64,000 nt of DNA from Symbiodinium natans (GCA_905221605.1 CAJNDS010002350.1:202001-266000), one strand, 5' to 3'; counted from the first letter of the stretch, positions 10,553 to 21,222 are shown. Notes: generated by a model from the sequence alone, not told the origin. Translations and numbers: made by a program.

Positions 10553-11599
10553 TCAAGAATCCTTGCAAGCATCCGCATCGCCCATTGCAGCTTCTGCACG
10601 GGGGCCAGCACGTGCTTGCAACAACTGCGCAATCTGATCATGGCCGTTTTCCGAAGCCAAGGCTGCTGCTTGCGAGCAAGGTCCCTTAAACAAGTCCTCC
10701 TTAGAGGCAAAGCATACGTCCTCGCCAAAAGCAGTGTCCAGCAAGAGCTCCAGAATCTTGTCGTGGCCTTGGCCAGCAGCGCACACAAGGGCTTCGCCAA
10801 TTGCTTCGCAGGCCTTGCTTGCGGGGAGCCGGTCAGTTGCAGGCATCCCCCGCAACAAAAAACGCACAACATCTACATGGCCTGTGCGGGATGCCTCAAC
10901 AAGGGCCTTTGAGATTTCGTTCCGCCGTCGAGTCAGCTGTAGGAACTGTCGAAACATTCTTTTTTCCTGCATTAACCGCGCGTCGATTCGGGCGAATGCG
11001 CTTGCATTGCTCTCGTCATAGGTCAGCGGGCCATCTGCACCGTTCTCCTCTGGCCGTGGCTCACTCCATGCGCCAATACCATGCTCTGGCTCGTTCCCGA
11101 TTCCATTTGTGTGAACACTGTGCTCTGAAATGCCGTCATCCGTCTCCTTCCTTTTTGTTGCAAGCAACAGCTGCACAATTCCAAGATGGCCTTTGCGCGA
11201 GGCCTCAACAAGGGCTTGCCTGCTTTGCATTAAGGTGTCCTCGTCAAGACCCAACCGTAACAGACTCTCGGCCACTTCAGCATTGCCCTCTGCCACCGCA
11301 ACCTCCATAAACTCATCTTCCGCTTCCTGCATGCTTCTTGGCTCAGTCAGTCGCACCAGCTGCAAATCAACTGGCACCTTCAGCTCCGAGTTTTCGTCCA
11401 AATCAGCTTGCACATCCGGCTCAGAGCTTCCTTCCAAGGGGCTGCCTCGGCTACGTTGGCGGAGGCGCGCCAAGCGCTGCACGCAGAGCGGGATGCCGTA
11501 AATCTGGCGGATGTGCCGCTTCGCACTTGCAAGAGATCTCACATCCTCCGCTCCTGTGGAGAAAAGCTCTTCTCCATCAACCTTAAGCACTCGCAACAT
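10553..11599 (-). CDS. Ankyrin-repeat protein, intronless
   Basis: An uninterrupted 348-residue frame starts at an ATG (11597-11599) and ends at TGA. Residues about 1-85 form an N-terminal segment (VDGEELF..., DVRSL, later VDLQLVRL) like the ubiquitin-like lead-in common in dinoflagellate ankyrin proteins. Ankyrin-type units follow at about 95-117, 126-147 (ALVEASRKGHLGIVQLLL), 229-250 (ALVEASRTGHVDVVRFLLR), 267-289 and 308-330. A low-complexity acidic linker (150-200) separates the second and third. Ankyrin repeats mediate protein binding; the partner is unknown. No signal peptide or membrane span is seen. Unlike the neighbouring islands it has no telomere-like array inside, which could mean a retrocopy, though I see no poly-A or spliced-leader trace. 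The strand agrees with the surrounding exons. Confidence 0.85.
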   Translation of the reverse strand: MLRVLKVDGEELFSTGAEDVRSLASAKRHIRQIYGIPLCVQRLARLRQRSRGSPLEGSSEPDVQADLDENSELKVPVDLQLVRLTEPRSMQEAEDEFMEVAVAEGNAEVAESLLRLGLDEDTLMQSRQALVEASRKGHLGIVQLLLATKRKETDDGISEHSVHTNGIGNEPEHGIGAWSEPRPEENGADGPLTYDESNASAFARIDARLMQEKRMFRQFLQLTRRRNEISKALVEASRTGHVDVVRFLLRGMPATDRLPASKACEAIGEALVCAAGQGHDKILELLLDTAFGEDVCFASKEDLFKGPCSQAAALASENGHDQIAQLLQARAGPRAEAAMGDADACKDS

Positions 11600-11619
11600 G
11601 GCGGAGGAGATGAACCTAC

Positions 11620-11700
11620 CTAGAACCCAAGGGTATCCCAGGAATGGAAGGGGCGCCCCTGTTTTGATTTTCGAAGGGGCTTGTAAGGGAACCTGAAACC
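11620..11700. mobile_element. Partial MITE, family D
   Basis: The left part of family D (CCTAGAACCCAAGGGTATCC...) lies just upstream of the ankyrin gene start. The right end is missing. Confidence 0.4.
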
Positions 11701-12095
11701 GCCAAAGAACTCTTGGTCCTGTCTACAAAACTAGTTCATGGTTGGGAGAATATGAAAGTCTACACATTTATTCCTTATTGGGTTTTAGTACCCTCAAAAA
11801 TGTAGAATGGTACCCAACTATGACAAAGCTATAGGCAGCTATAGGGCTTTGTACAAACTGCTGGGCAATCGCCTGACTTGAGCAATGACTGCATGGCGGC
11901 AAATTCAGAGACTTGAGCTGCTTAGGGTTTAGGGTTTAGGATTTAGGATTTAGGATTCAGGACAAATAACCTACAGATCCTAGGACAAGTAGCTGCGGCT
12001 CGTTCGGCAAACTGCGCTATCACAAGCCCACATGGGCTTGCGATGGCAAGATTCCCCGATCTCAGGCTGCAAAAGCCACACAGGTCCGTTTTGGG

Positions 12096-12155
12096 TTTAG
12101 GGTTTAGGGTTTAGGGTTTAGGGTTTAGGGTTTAGGGTTTAGGGTTTAGGGTTTA
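12096..12155 (+). repeat. Telomere-like array (TTTAGGG)n
   Basis: About nine heptamers running into an AT microsatellite. Confidence 0.9.
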
Positions 12156-12373
12156 GTATATATATATATATATATACTTTTTTTTTGTAGGCTTTGGGGG
12201 TGGTATTATAGTATACTAAGAAAGGGACCCTAAGGGAATACTGATAGTAATTCGCCGGAGCCCTAGATGAGGCTGCTATCAAAAATGGGAGTTGACAGAG
12301 GAGAAACAAACCTCAGGCTTGCAGCCCACAAACCCTAAACCCTAAAACCCTCAAATTTCTTGGGGCTTCGCAC

Positions 12374-12509
12374 TGTAGGCAAGGGGCATCGACATCCTGT
12401 GAAGCACAAACGCGACAGCCAAGCGGCGGAGCTCGAAATACCAGCGCCCCTGCGTCAGCTGGCATGGCACAGCACGGATCATGCCTGGCCGGCGGGAGTC
12501 GTGGAGTCC
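12374..12509 (-). CDS. Putative exon, unknown protein
   Basis: A 136-bp island open on the minus strand with TQGRWYFELRRLAVAFVL. The acceptor is CTTCAG next to a CCCTAAA array. The proposed end at GTGCGA is one of several options. The plus strand is also open, but the minus frame looks more protein-like. Confidence 0.4.
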
Positions 12510-12514
12510 CTGAA

Positions 12515-12680
12515 GCCTAAACCCTAAACCCTAAACCCTAAACCCTAAACCCTAAACCCTAAACCCTAAACCCTAAACCCTAAACCTAGAACCCTAAACC
12601 CTAAACCCTGAACCCTAAACCCTAAACCCTAAAAACCCAAAACCCTAAACCCTAAACCCAAACCCTACACCCTAAATCCC
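12515..12680 (-). repeat. Telomere-like array (CCCTAAA)n
   Basis: About twenty heptamers with scattered variants, directly upstream, in minus-strand terms, of the exon at 12374-12509. Confidence 0.9.
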
Positions 12681-13439
12681 TAAACCGCTGAGGGAGCTTG
12701 GCGTTGGGGGCAAAACACCTGAACTCCTCAGAGGGCTCACGGAGTTACAGGGTGGCAGGGCTAGTGGGTTCTAGGGATATATATATATATATATAGGTTT
12801 TAAGGTTAAATTCTGAACGCGAAACCCTAAACCCTAAGCCCCAAACCCTAAACCCTCAACCCCTTACATAGCGCTATAGGTTTTAGGGTTGAATCCTGAA
12901 CGCGAAACCCTAAACCTTAAGCGCTAAGCCCCAAACCCTAAACCCTAAACCCCTTACATACCCGGTACCCCTTTTGTAGTTGCCATGGGCGCGGACTGTG
13001 CGATCTCCCTCCCGTCGGCGACGCCCCCCTCATAAAAAACCCACAAATCATGAAACCCAATGCTGACCCCAGGTTTGGGTTTAGATTCAGCATTTAGGGT
13101 TTAGGGTTTAGGGCCGAGGGTTTAGGGCTGGGTTTTGGGCTTTCTAGATTTAGATGTCCTACGCGACCCCCCGGCCAGCTTGCACAAAATGAGGACCAAG
13201 CAAGCGGCTCAAATGTGCCTTGCTTCGGCCTTACATGAAAGCTAAACCCTAAACCCTAAACCCTAAACCCTAAACCCTGCACCCTAAACCTGCAAGCTCC
13301 AAGATCCTAAAAGGCTGGGTCCCATCTTATGCGCCGAAATACGCGACCTACGAAAGGTAGGTTCGGGGCTCTTAAGCCAAAGCAGCAAATCAGCTTCAAA
13401 CCCTGCAGGGTTAACAAGCTAGCCCCAACCCCCCCCCCC

Positions 13440-13486
<47 letters not shown>
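13440..13486. repeat. AAT microsatellite
   Basis: About fifteen AAT units next to a C run, followed by AT-rich low-complexity sequence to about 13600. Open frames here are poly-Asn or poly-Ile artefacts. Confidence 0.95.
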
Positions 13487-13490
<4 letters not shown>

Positions 13491-13680
13491 CAAATACACA
13501 TATACATATACATATATATATATTATAAAATAACAATGATAATTGTAATAATCATAATAACAATAATAATAACAACGATTAAAACAAGAATACAAAATAA
13601 ACAAACCCTAAACCCTAAACCCTAAACCCTAACCCCTAAGCCCTAAACCCTAAACCCTGAACCCTAAACCCTAATTCGGA

Positions 13681-13777
13681 CGCCACCTGCGTCCAGGCTG
13701 TAGAAGCCCCTAAACCCCAAACCCTAAACCTTAAACCCTAAACCCTAAACCGCCACCTGCGTCCAGGCTGTAGAAGC
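13681..13777. repeat. 27-bp direct repeat flanking a telomere-like array
   Basis: Positions 13681-13707 and 13751-13777 are identical over 27 bp (both start CGCCACCTGCGTCCAGG). Between them lie 43 bp of CCCTAAA-type repeat. The duplicated segment is part of the exon-like island at 13751-13845. Confidence 0.95.
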
Positions 13778-13845
13778 AGGCATCTGCAGAGCGAACGATG
13801 CCCGGCGCTGCCACGTCCAAGGAGGCGGGGTTCTCTACGGGCTTG
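13751..13845 (-). CDS. Putative exon ending at an inserted array
   Basis: Minus strand reads PVENPASLDVAAPGIVRS and runs to the array at GTTTAGGG. Its last 27 bp are repeated beyond the array. The plus strand is open too, with a GTGAGG donor at its far end, so the strand is supported mainly by context. Confidence 0.35.
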
Positions 13846-14065
13846 CCTTCAACAGCAGAGGGGTGAGGGTTTAGGGTTTAGGGTTGAGGGTTCAGGGTTG
13901 AGGGTTTAGGGTGTGGGGTTTAGGGTTTACGGTTTAGGGGTTCAGAGTTCAGAGTTACAAGGTTTGGAGCTTGGGGCTTGTGGGGGTGTATAGGGTTTAG
14001 GTGTACGGTATCTCAAAATTTCAAGGTGGATGCATGGGATGAACCTTACAAAGTGCGCCTGACCC

Positions 14066-14172
14066 ATCTAAGAACCCGGAGTAACCTAGGAACAAGAAGG
14101 GTACCCTTTGTGGTTCTAAGGGGATCACAAGGGAAAACCCAAAGAAAGGAAATAAGGGCCTACTCCGGGTCC
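14066..14172. mobile_element. MITE-like element, family D
   Basis: The ends GAACCCGGAGTAACCTAGGA and GGGCCTACTCCGGGTC are inverse over about 12 bases. This is the best-preserved member here. Confidence 0.6.
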
Positions 14173-14875
14173 TAGCATCTAGGTAGTGGGTAGGTTAGGT
14201 TTGGGGGTTGTATCGAGGGTTTCGGGCTGCGGGCTTGGGGTTTGAGAGGGATTGGAGCTTTTTTGGGGTATCTTCTTGCTTTTTCGTTTGTTGTTGGAGG
14301 GGGGGGGGGGTATTTTTTCGGGGGTCCATTTTCTTGATTTTTCTAGGAGCAGCTCCAGTCCCTCTATTTTCTCATAGGACCCATACTATTTTTGGTGGGA
14401 GTCCTTATTGTTCTGCTGAACTCTTATTGATTTTGGCTCTGTTTCCTTGATTTTCCCTAAGAAAACCTCCAACCCTGTATATTCTAATTGGTTCACAGAT
14501 GCTCGCATACTGGGTTTCAAAAGATTCGCCATAAAAAACGCGGGCGTGTTTGGGAGGGTTCAAGGTACCTACACCTTCCCCCCCCCCCCCCCGAACAAAA
14601 GATAAAACAAAACACCTCAAACCCCTGAAAGTTCTGAAACCATGCAGGAGTACTACAGCCCAAATATGCCCTGAATGGGCTCATCTCTCCCCCCCCCTCA
14701 CTACGCCCCTAATGCTAAACCTTCCCACTATTGCAATCGGATGTCGTAGTACTGGTGAGAAAATTCGAGGGTACGGGGTGGGTTCCCGACCAACAGACCC
14801 TAAACCTTGCGTAGGCTGACTTTAACACAACCCTAAACCCTAACCCTGAACCCTGAACCCTAAACCCTCTTCCCT

Positions 14876-14970
14876 GAACCCTAAACCCTAAACCCTAAAC
14901 CCTAAACCCTAAACCCTAAACCCTAAACCCTAAACCCTAAACCCTAAACCCGAAACCCTAAACCCTAAAC
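14876..14970 (-). repeat. Telomere-like array (CCCTAAA)n
   Basis: About thirteen heptamers. On the minus strand the array begins at the donor of the exon at 14971-15077. Confidence 0.92.
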
Positions 14971-15077
14971 CGGATCTCGTGTTGGGGTCCTGCGTCCAGG
15001 TGGCTTACTGCTTGCTCCAGGGATTCGAGCTGCTGCAGCGCGTTGAAGCCGCCCCCGAAGCCACGCCCCATTTTCAC
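14971..15077 (-). CDS. Putative exon, helical segment
   Basis: Minus strand reads FGGGFNALQQLESLEQAV, glycine-phenylalanine rich and then helical. The acceptor is CCCTCAG and the intron begins GTTTAGGG. It could follow the FG-repeat exon at 16079-16392 in one transcript, since both carry FG dipeptides on the same strand. Confidence 0.45.
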
Positions 15078-16078
15078 CTGAGGGGCTCTAATTCCCTAAA
15101 CCCTAAACCCTAAACCCGAAACCCTAAACCCTAAACCCTAGAAAAGGGCGGGCCAGTGGTTTAGGGTTTAGGGCTAGGGTTTAGGGCTAGCGCTTCGGGC
15201 TTAGGGTTTGCATGCTGGGGCCCGTCAGTATAAATTTATACATTGTTATGTTCATGGTTTCGTTATACATTATATTTACTTATGAAAGATATAGGCTAGT
15301 TGTAGGGGTCAAGTACCATAACTTGTAAGTAACTTCTACGGCTTAGCTGTAAGAAAACCCTAAACCCTATGGCTGAGACAGGGTTTAGGGTTTAGGGTTT
15401 AGGGTTTAGGGAGGGAACAAAACGGCTGCAGATCATACAAAAAAGCAAACCTTTTTGCCATCGAATAGCATAGTCCAAGATAAGCTCGCTTATTTTATCT
15501 CCTGTAGACATCGGCTTGGGTCTTCAGATGTAGAATTTAGATGTGTCCCGGATGTTGTGTTGGCATGCATCCGCAGCTTCCTCTTTTTCGTGTCCAGGAT
15601 GTGTCCGGTGTGTCCACCCTATGGATACGCATGTGTCCGGTGTTGTCCGATGTCTCCCTGTCCCGGAAAGGTCCCGGATGTGTCCCGAACGGGCATTCCC
15701 TAAGGTTTTATTCTGAAAAACAACCGATTGTAACAGGGGCCCAGAGTTTAGGGTTCAGGGTGGTAGCTCTCTAAGTTAGGGTCTCTTTTGGGGTCCCCTA
15801 TATAGTACGGCACCCTTCGAGAATAAGGACCCCAAAAGCTTAGAGAACTGCACGTGTGCAGGGGTTGTTTGTAGGGTTGACACGGCATCGGTTGGGACTT
15901 TGTGGTTCATAGGTTCAGGGTGTTACAAGGACGGGCCCCCGTTACTATACTAACTATAGTTAAGGGACTTATAACCTAAGTTAGGATCCTTGTAACCCAA
16001 TTTAGGGCCCTTGCAACTCTACTTGTAACTTGGGGGGCCCCTCCTTGCAGTTACAAGTTTAAGTCACAAGAAGCTTAC

Positions 16079-16392
16079 TTTGTAATACAAGTGGCTGCCT
16101 TCTTCTTGGCGCCGAAGCCGCCGAAGCCACCGCCCGGAGCAGGTTGACCAAAGCCGGCCCCCGCACCGAATTGTTGCGGCGCCCAGCCCGGCGCACCGAA
16201 TGCCGGTGCGCCGAAGGCAGGTGCCGGCGCGCCGAAGGCCTGCGCTCCGAATGCCTGCGCTGGTGCGCCGAAAGCAGGCGCGGGCGCGCCGAAGGCCTGC
16301 GCTGGTGCACCGAATGCCGGCGCCGGCGCGCCGAACGCTGGCTGCGCACCGAAGCCAAAGCCGCCCGAGGCGGGCGCTGGCCTGGGATGGCC
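16079..16392 (-). CDS. Putative exon of an FG-repeat, nucleoporin-like protein
   Basis: A 314-bp minus-strand frame encodes about a dozen repeats of the type FGAPAPAFGAPAQ, then GGFGGFGAKKKAAT. FG repeats of this sort form the permeability barrier of nuclear pores, though other low-complexity proteins can look alike. The frame meets a stop soon after, but a canonical GTAAGC donor lies at 16078 just before it, so the segment is probably internal. The start is placed at a TTTCAAG acceptor. The array at 16425-16560 would be part of the upstream intron. Confidence 0.5.
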
Positions 16393-16589
16393 CTTGAAAC
16401 CCTCTGACAAAGGATTCCTATAAACCCTAGAACCCTAGAACCCTAGAACCCTAGAACCCTAGAACCCTAGAACCCTATAACCCTATAACCCTGTAACCCT
16501 GTAACCCTATAACCCTATAACCCAAAACCCTAAACCCTAAACCCGAAACCCTAAACCCCTGAAACCCTAAACCCTAAAGGGCCTAGTGA

Positions 16590-16690
16590 CTGTGCAGGAG
16601 GTCCCTGCCCAAAGGTCGGCTGTGACTCTGCACTCGCGGCCCCTGGGCTGTAGAAGCTCAGCCTCGAACAGAAACTTTCTTGTGGTCATC
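16590..16690 (-). CDS. Putative exon, FG-type
   Basis: Minus strand reads YSPGAASAESQPTFGQ, again with an FG dipeptide, just upstream of the FG-repeat exon on the same strand. Borders are uncertain. It may belong to the same gene. Confidence 0.35.
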
Positions 16691-16867
16691 AGGTTGAGGT
16701 TTAAGGATGTAGGGTTTAGGGTTTAGGGTTTGGGGTTTGGGGTTTGGGGTTTAGGGTTTTGAATTTCAGGTTTCAGGTTTAGGGTTCAAGGTTTAGTGGG
16801 AATTGAAGGCCACATTGCTTCCACACAAAAGGTATTCCCGGGTGTGAAATCAAAGAACTGTGCCAGC

Positions 16868-17002
16868 CTACTTGGAGGTTCATGGTACTTAGTAGTTTAT
16901 TTTTAACTGTACTTATAACAATATTAGGGCACTTAAGGGGCTTGTAAGTGGGTTATAAGTACAGCTATAATTGGTTAATAAGTACCATGAACCTCCAAGT
17001 AG
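16868..17002. mobile_element. MITE, family A
   Basis: It has full terminal inverted repeats, CTACTTGGAGGTTCATGGTA at the left and TACCATGAACCTCCAAGTAG at the right, with no coding capacity. Confidence 0.8.
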
Positions 17003-17017
17003 ACCCCCCAAAAGATA

Positions 17018-17205
17018 CGATAGTTTCGCAGTTGGCGAACACCGACATCCAAAAGCGAGGACAATTTCGCGTTCGCAAACCCAGAAGCCAAAAAAGGCGA
17101 CAGCTTCGCACTACGGGGAACGCGGATGTCGAAAAAAAGGATCGCAGTTGGCGACCACAAATGCCCAAAAGCGTGACGGTTTCGCAATTGGCTAGACACG
17201 AGAAG
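17018..17205 (+). repeat. Degenerate tandem repeat, about 40-bp unit
   Basis: Four to five diverged units, each with TTTCGCAGTTGGCGA-like and CCAAAAGCG-like blocks. Overlapping frames on both strands are repeat artefacts. Confidence 0.6.
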
Positions 17206-17300
17206 AGTAACTCAGGAAGAGAGGGCACCCTTTTTGGGATTGAAGGTGCTCATAAGGGAAACTAAACCCTAAAAGACAGGGAAAAAGGGCCTACTCTGGG
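17205..17300. mobile_element. Diverged MITE, family D
   Basis: It contains GAGGGCACCCTTTTTGGGAT and AAAAAGGGCCTACTCTGGGT, matching other family D copies. The ends are eroded. Confidence 0.4.
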
Positions 17301-17380
17301 TATGTGGGGGGAACCATCGGATTTGAAGGGATCCGAAGTATGGGCCCTTCTTCTGTGTAGTGCAAATAAGGGTCATATAA

Positions 17381-17490
17381 CTTGGTAGCCCCGTAACCAT
17401 ATTACAATAAGGGCACCCTGTTTTGGGTTGGTTGCTGTATAAGGGAACCCAGAACCAAAAAAGGGTAAGGGGTACCACTGGGCTAGCAAG
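17381..17490. mobile_element. MITE, family C, intact copy
   Basis: The ends CTTGGTAGCCCCGTAACC and TACCACTGGGCTAGCAAG form imperfect terminal inverted repeats around a 70-bp interior. It is the reference for the broken copy at 7597-7793. Confidence 0.7.
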
Positions 17491-17588
17491 ATTACAGGGG
17501 ACCCCAATCCCAGGGCCTCTAATGAGGCGTGGCCGACCCAGAACCCTGGGAAGATCCATGAAGTAGAAGCCCCCAAATACCCCACACT

Positions 17589-17687
17589 TTGGGATGTTCT
17601 CCCCTTAGACCAACAGTCCTTCATAGGGATTCTAGTCCCTATACTGTCGCTATCAAGGACTGTAAGCAAAATGCGGGAAGCATCCCA
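17589..17687. mobile_element. MITE, family B
   Basis: The ends TTGGGATGTTCTCCCCTTAG and GGAAGCATCCCA flank an interior with CAGTCCTTCATAGGGAT. It is a diverged copy of 36506-36606. Confidence 0.6.
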
Positions 17688-18029
17688 GCCGGCGCTGCTC
17701 TCGGGTCATTTGTTCGGAGCCCTTATGGGGAACTGCCGGTTGGATCCTCCCAGGCGTCAAGGTATAGGCGAGAGCCCGAGTAACCCTAAACCCTAAAACC
17801 CTGAACCCTAAACCCGAAACCCGAAACCCTAAACCCTAAACCCAAAACCCAAAACCCAAAACCCAAAACCCTAAACCAAACCTGGAATAAAAGGGTTGTG
17901 GGGGCCGACCTTGCACGCCGGCTTCACCGACCTACCCCCACTTTGGAACCCTAAAAGGGCTTATGGTTCACGAAGTTCGCATGCCTGAATAGGAATGTTA
18001 GCAGTAATGTTGCACCCTGTTTAGTGTGG

Positions 18030-18053
18030 GCCCCCCCCCCCCCCCCCCCCCCT
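18030..18053. repeat. Poly-C tract
   Basis: A run of about 22 C. Confidence 0.9.
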
Positions 18054-18660
18054 GAACAGTCGCGGGGGTGGACGGGATCCTGATTACACGGCCCGGGGGC
18101 TCATATGATTTCAATAGGGAGGAGTTTAGATAGGTTCAAAAGGGGCAGCGATGCCCGGTTATCTTTTTTAAAGGCGCGCCGCGTGGAATTTTCTTACGGC
18201 GCCCGGACGATTTGTCTTTAAAGAGGGACTCCCAAACAGTCAGCATGTCCTGAATAATTCGGCCAGTTTGTCTTTAAAGAGGGGGCCGATACTAAACAGG
18301 GTGCAACATTATAGGGCATAGGGTATATGACCCCAATATTAGGGTTCCAGTGGTCCCCGAAGCAAGTACCGTTCATGTTTCGAACAGCTTAGCTTAGTGT
18401 TGACACAGGGCCTGGGGAACAAAATGAACCCCGCGTCGAGGTTCCTTTCGGCCACTTGGCCGTTAAAGGTTCATGAGGGCTATAACCCTAAACCCTAAAC
18501 CTAAACCCTAAACCCCAAACCCCAAATCCTAAACCCTAACCCTAAATAGGTTTTATGAGGGCACAGGGGTTTCAGGGACTCCAAGGGACACTCAGAAAAA
18601 ACATAGAGCTGCTAGCGGTTCAGGGTTTAGGGTTCAGGGTTCAGGGTTCAGTGTCTAGGC

Positions 18661-18765
18661 TTTAGGGTTTAGGGTTTAGGGTTTAGGGTTTAGGGTTTAG
18701 GGTTTAGGGTTTAGGGTTTAGGGTTTAGGGTTTAGGGTTTAGGGTTTAGGGTTTAGGGTTTAGGA
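18661..18765 (+). repeat. Telomere-like array (TTTAGGG)n
   Basis: About fifteen uniform heptamers. Confidence 0.93.
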
Positions 18766-18771
18766 TTGGAA

Positions 18772-18857
18772 GCCAAAACAGCCAGGAAGCGAGCCCTTCG
18801 AGCCCTTCCGCTGGCTGTAGAGATCAGTAATCTGCTTCCTAGGCTTTGCACCCATCC
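18772..18857 (-). CDS. Putative exon, basic segment
   Basis: Minus strand reads KQITDLYSQRKGSKGSL and then a CFGF stretch. The acceptor AACCCAG is clear and the far border is not. The array beyond it runs the other way, so the heptamer does not give its donor. Confidence 0.35.
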
Positions 18858-19007
18858 CTGGGTTTGAAGTATGGACTGCTTAGGTTTAACCCTGGTCGTT
18901 TGTTGAACCAGGAGACGGGGGAGGGGGGGGGGGGGGGACAAAAAAAAAACGCATGAACATGCTAATGTTGACATCCCTAAACCCCAGACCCGAAACTCGA
19001 AACCTCT

Positions 19008-19405
19008 AAATCCCCCCCAAAAAGGAAATGATTACAGTGTGTTATGTTGAAGACTGAACCCTAATCCCTAAATGCCCCCCCCAAAAAAAAGAAGAAATGA
19101 TTACAGTGCTTCCGTTGAAGACTAAACCCTACACCCTAAACCCTAAATCCTAAACCCTAAACCCTAAATCCCCCCCCAAAAAACGGACATGACTGCAGTG
19201 CTAATGTTGAAGCTTCCTAAACCTTAAACCCCCAAATCCCCCCCCAAAAAAAAGAAAAGTGTTTTATGTTGAAGACCAACCCTAAACCCTAAATCCCCCC
19301 CAAAAAAACAGAACTGATTACAGTGTTTTATGTTGAAGACCAGCTTCACCCCCAAATCCCCCAAACCCCCCCCCCCCTCAAAAAAAAAAGTGTTTTATGT
19401 TGAAG
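19008..19405 (+). repeat. Satellite of 55-65 bp unit
   Basis: Six imperfect copies of a unit made of CCCTAAATCCCCCCC, an A run, GATTACAGTG and TTATGTTGAAGAC. The unit length varies because of the C and A runs. Confidence 0.8.
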
Positions 19406-19793
19406 GCCAGCTTCTTGTCCATGCCGGCCAAAGACAGGCCCTCGATGGCCGTAAGTCGCATGCCGATCTTGATACCCTGCTGGCCAGCCACTGGATTCCT
19501 TGCGACGGGTTTTGTTCTATGTCTATATTATACATATATATGCATATATATATATATTTGTTTATTTATATTTATTTATTTGTTGTTTTAATATTTAGGG
19601 TCTAGGGTTTAGGGTTTAGGGTCGTTTAGGTTTTAGGGTTTAGGGATGTTTAGGGATTATTTATTTATCTTGCCATACAAGTGCCCCGAACCGCTGTGAC
19701 CATGTAGAATGACACCGATCACGCCACGCGTTCTTGTCAGGGATCATGCCAAGGCCAATGTACTCTCACGCAGCCCCCCATCCTCCCATTAGG

Positions 19794-19852
19794 GTTTAGG
19801 GTTTAGGGTTTAGGGTTTAGGGTTTAGGGTTTAGGGTTTAGGGTTTACGGTT
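19794..19852 (+). repeat. Telomere-like array (TTTAGGG)n
   Basis: About eight heptamers. Confidence 0.9.
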
Positions 19853-20218
19853 TCCCCAACCCTGCTGCATCAACCCTAACCCCCTAAACCCTGAACCACA
19901 CACAAAATAGCAAGCCATGGGGGCGCCAGAGATCAAACCGAAACCCCACATCTACTTGTCAGGGGGGTACCCTAAACCCTAAACCCTAAACCCTAAACCC
20001 TAAACCCTAAACCTAAACCCCACACCCTAAACCCCAAACCCTAAACCCTAAACCCTAAACCCCAAACCCCAAACCCCAAACCCCAACAAGAAAAGAAACA
20101 TAAAGACAGGATAGGTCTCTTGATGGCGTTGACGTAAGCACCCTCCGCATCGAAAGCCTGAGAAGCAGGAGGCACAAGGGTAGGGTTTCATGGCTTAGGT
20201 AATTATACAAACCCTAAG

Positions 20219-20313
20219 GTTTAGAGTTTAGGGTTTAGGGTTTAGGGTTTAGGGTTTAGGGTTTAGGGTTTGGGGTTTAGGGTTTAGGGTTTAGGGTTTA
20301 GGGTTTAGGGTTT
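20219..20313 (+). repeat. Telomere-like array (TTTAGGG)n
   Basis: About thirteen heptamers with one TTTGGGG unit. Confidence 0.9.
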
Positions 20314-20561
20314 ACGGCTTTGGACCCAGAACAGTTGAATCGGGAATCTCCCGAGAACCCTAACGCAGAAAGCGTTCGCGTGCCTACATTGGTACACTTG
20401 GGACATGTAATTGTTCTATATAACAAAAGCAACTTGGGGGGCCCATGTTTCTACAATTGAAGTGCCCTAAACCCTATACACCTCACACCCAAACCCTATA
20501 GCACAACACCTACTGGTCCTTGGTAAGGAAATGAGGGACTCCTGGTACCCTACGCAGGATA

Positions 20562-20786
20562 TACTTGGAGGTTCATGGTACTTATTCACCAAGTATAACT
20601 GTACTTATAACCAGATTAAGGCACTTAAGGGGCTTACAAGTGGGTTACAAGTACAGTGATGATTGGTTAATACGTACTTAAACCCTAAACCCTAAACCCT
20701 AAACCCTAAACGCTAAACCCTAAACCCTAAACCCTAAACCCTAAACCCTAAACCCTATTGGTTAATAAGTACCATGAACCTCCAAG
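20562..20786. mobile_element. MITE, family A, split by a telomere-like array
   Basis: The element would be about 145 bp but is interrupted at 20679-20756 by CCCTAAA repeats. A 16-bp segment near its right end (ATTGGTTAATA.GTAC) is present on both sides of the array, at 20662-20677 and 20757-20772, differing at one base. Confidence 0.85.
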
Positions 20787-21080
20787 GAAGGCCTTCTAAG
20801 AACCAGTAGGAAAAGAGAACTAAACGAGTGATCCAAATGTGCTGAAGTGAGGACAGGTCTGAGACCCTGCTTTGGAGTAGACCGTGGAAAAAAGTATATA
20901 CTTTTAAGGTGCAAGTAGCTAGAATAGGAGCCTGGAAAGCAAAACAACTCCAAAACCTAGGAGATGTCTAGCTGCTTTGGTTTGTTTGGAAGCCCCCGAA
21001 ATGAATTGACAAGATGAAACCGCTTTCAAGAAGCTTCGGCTGGTTTAGACTCGATCAAGCTGCCCTGCCCTGTTTGTTTA

Positions 21081-21222
21081 TACTTGGAGGTTCATGGTAC
21101 ATATCAACCAATTATCACTGTACTTACGACTGTACTTATAACCACATTAGGGCACTAAGGGGCTTGTTAGGGGTTATAAGTACAGTTATAATTGGTTAAA
21201 AGGTACCATGAACCTCCAAGTA
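21081..21222. mobile_element. MITE, family A
   Basis: Complete copy with TACTTGGAGGTTCATGGTAC at the left and the inverse GTACCATGAACCTCCAAGTA at the right. Confidence 0.8.

Noticed and set aside
13329-13625. Poly-Asn open frame
   Set aside because: It is read-through of the AAT microsatellite and AT-rich sequence.
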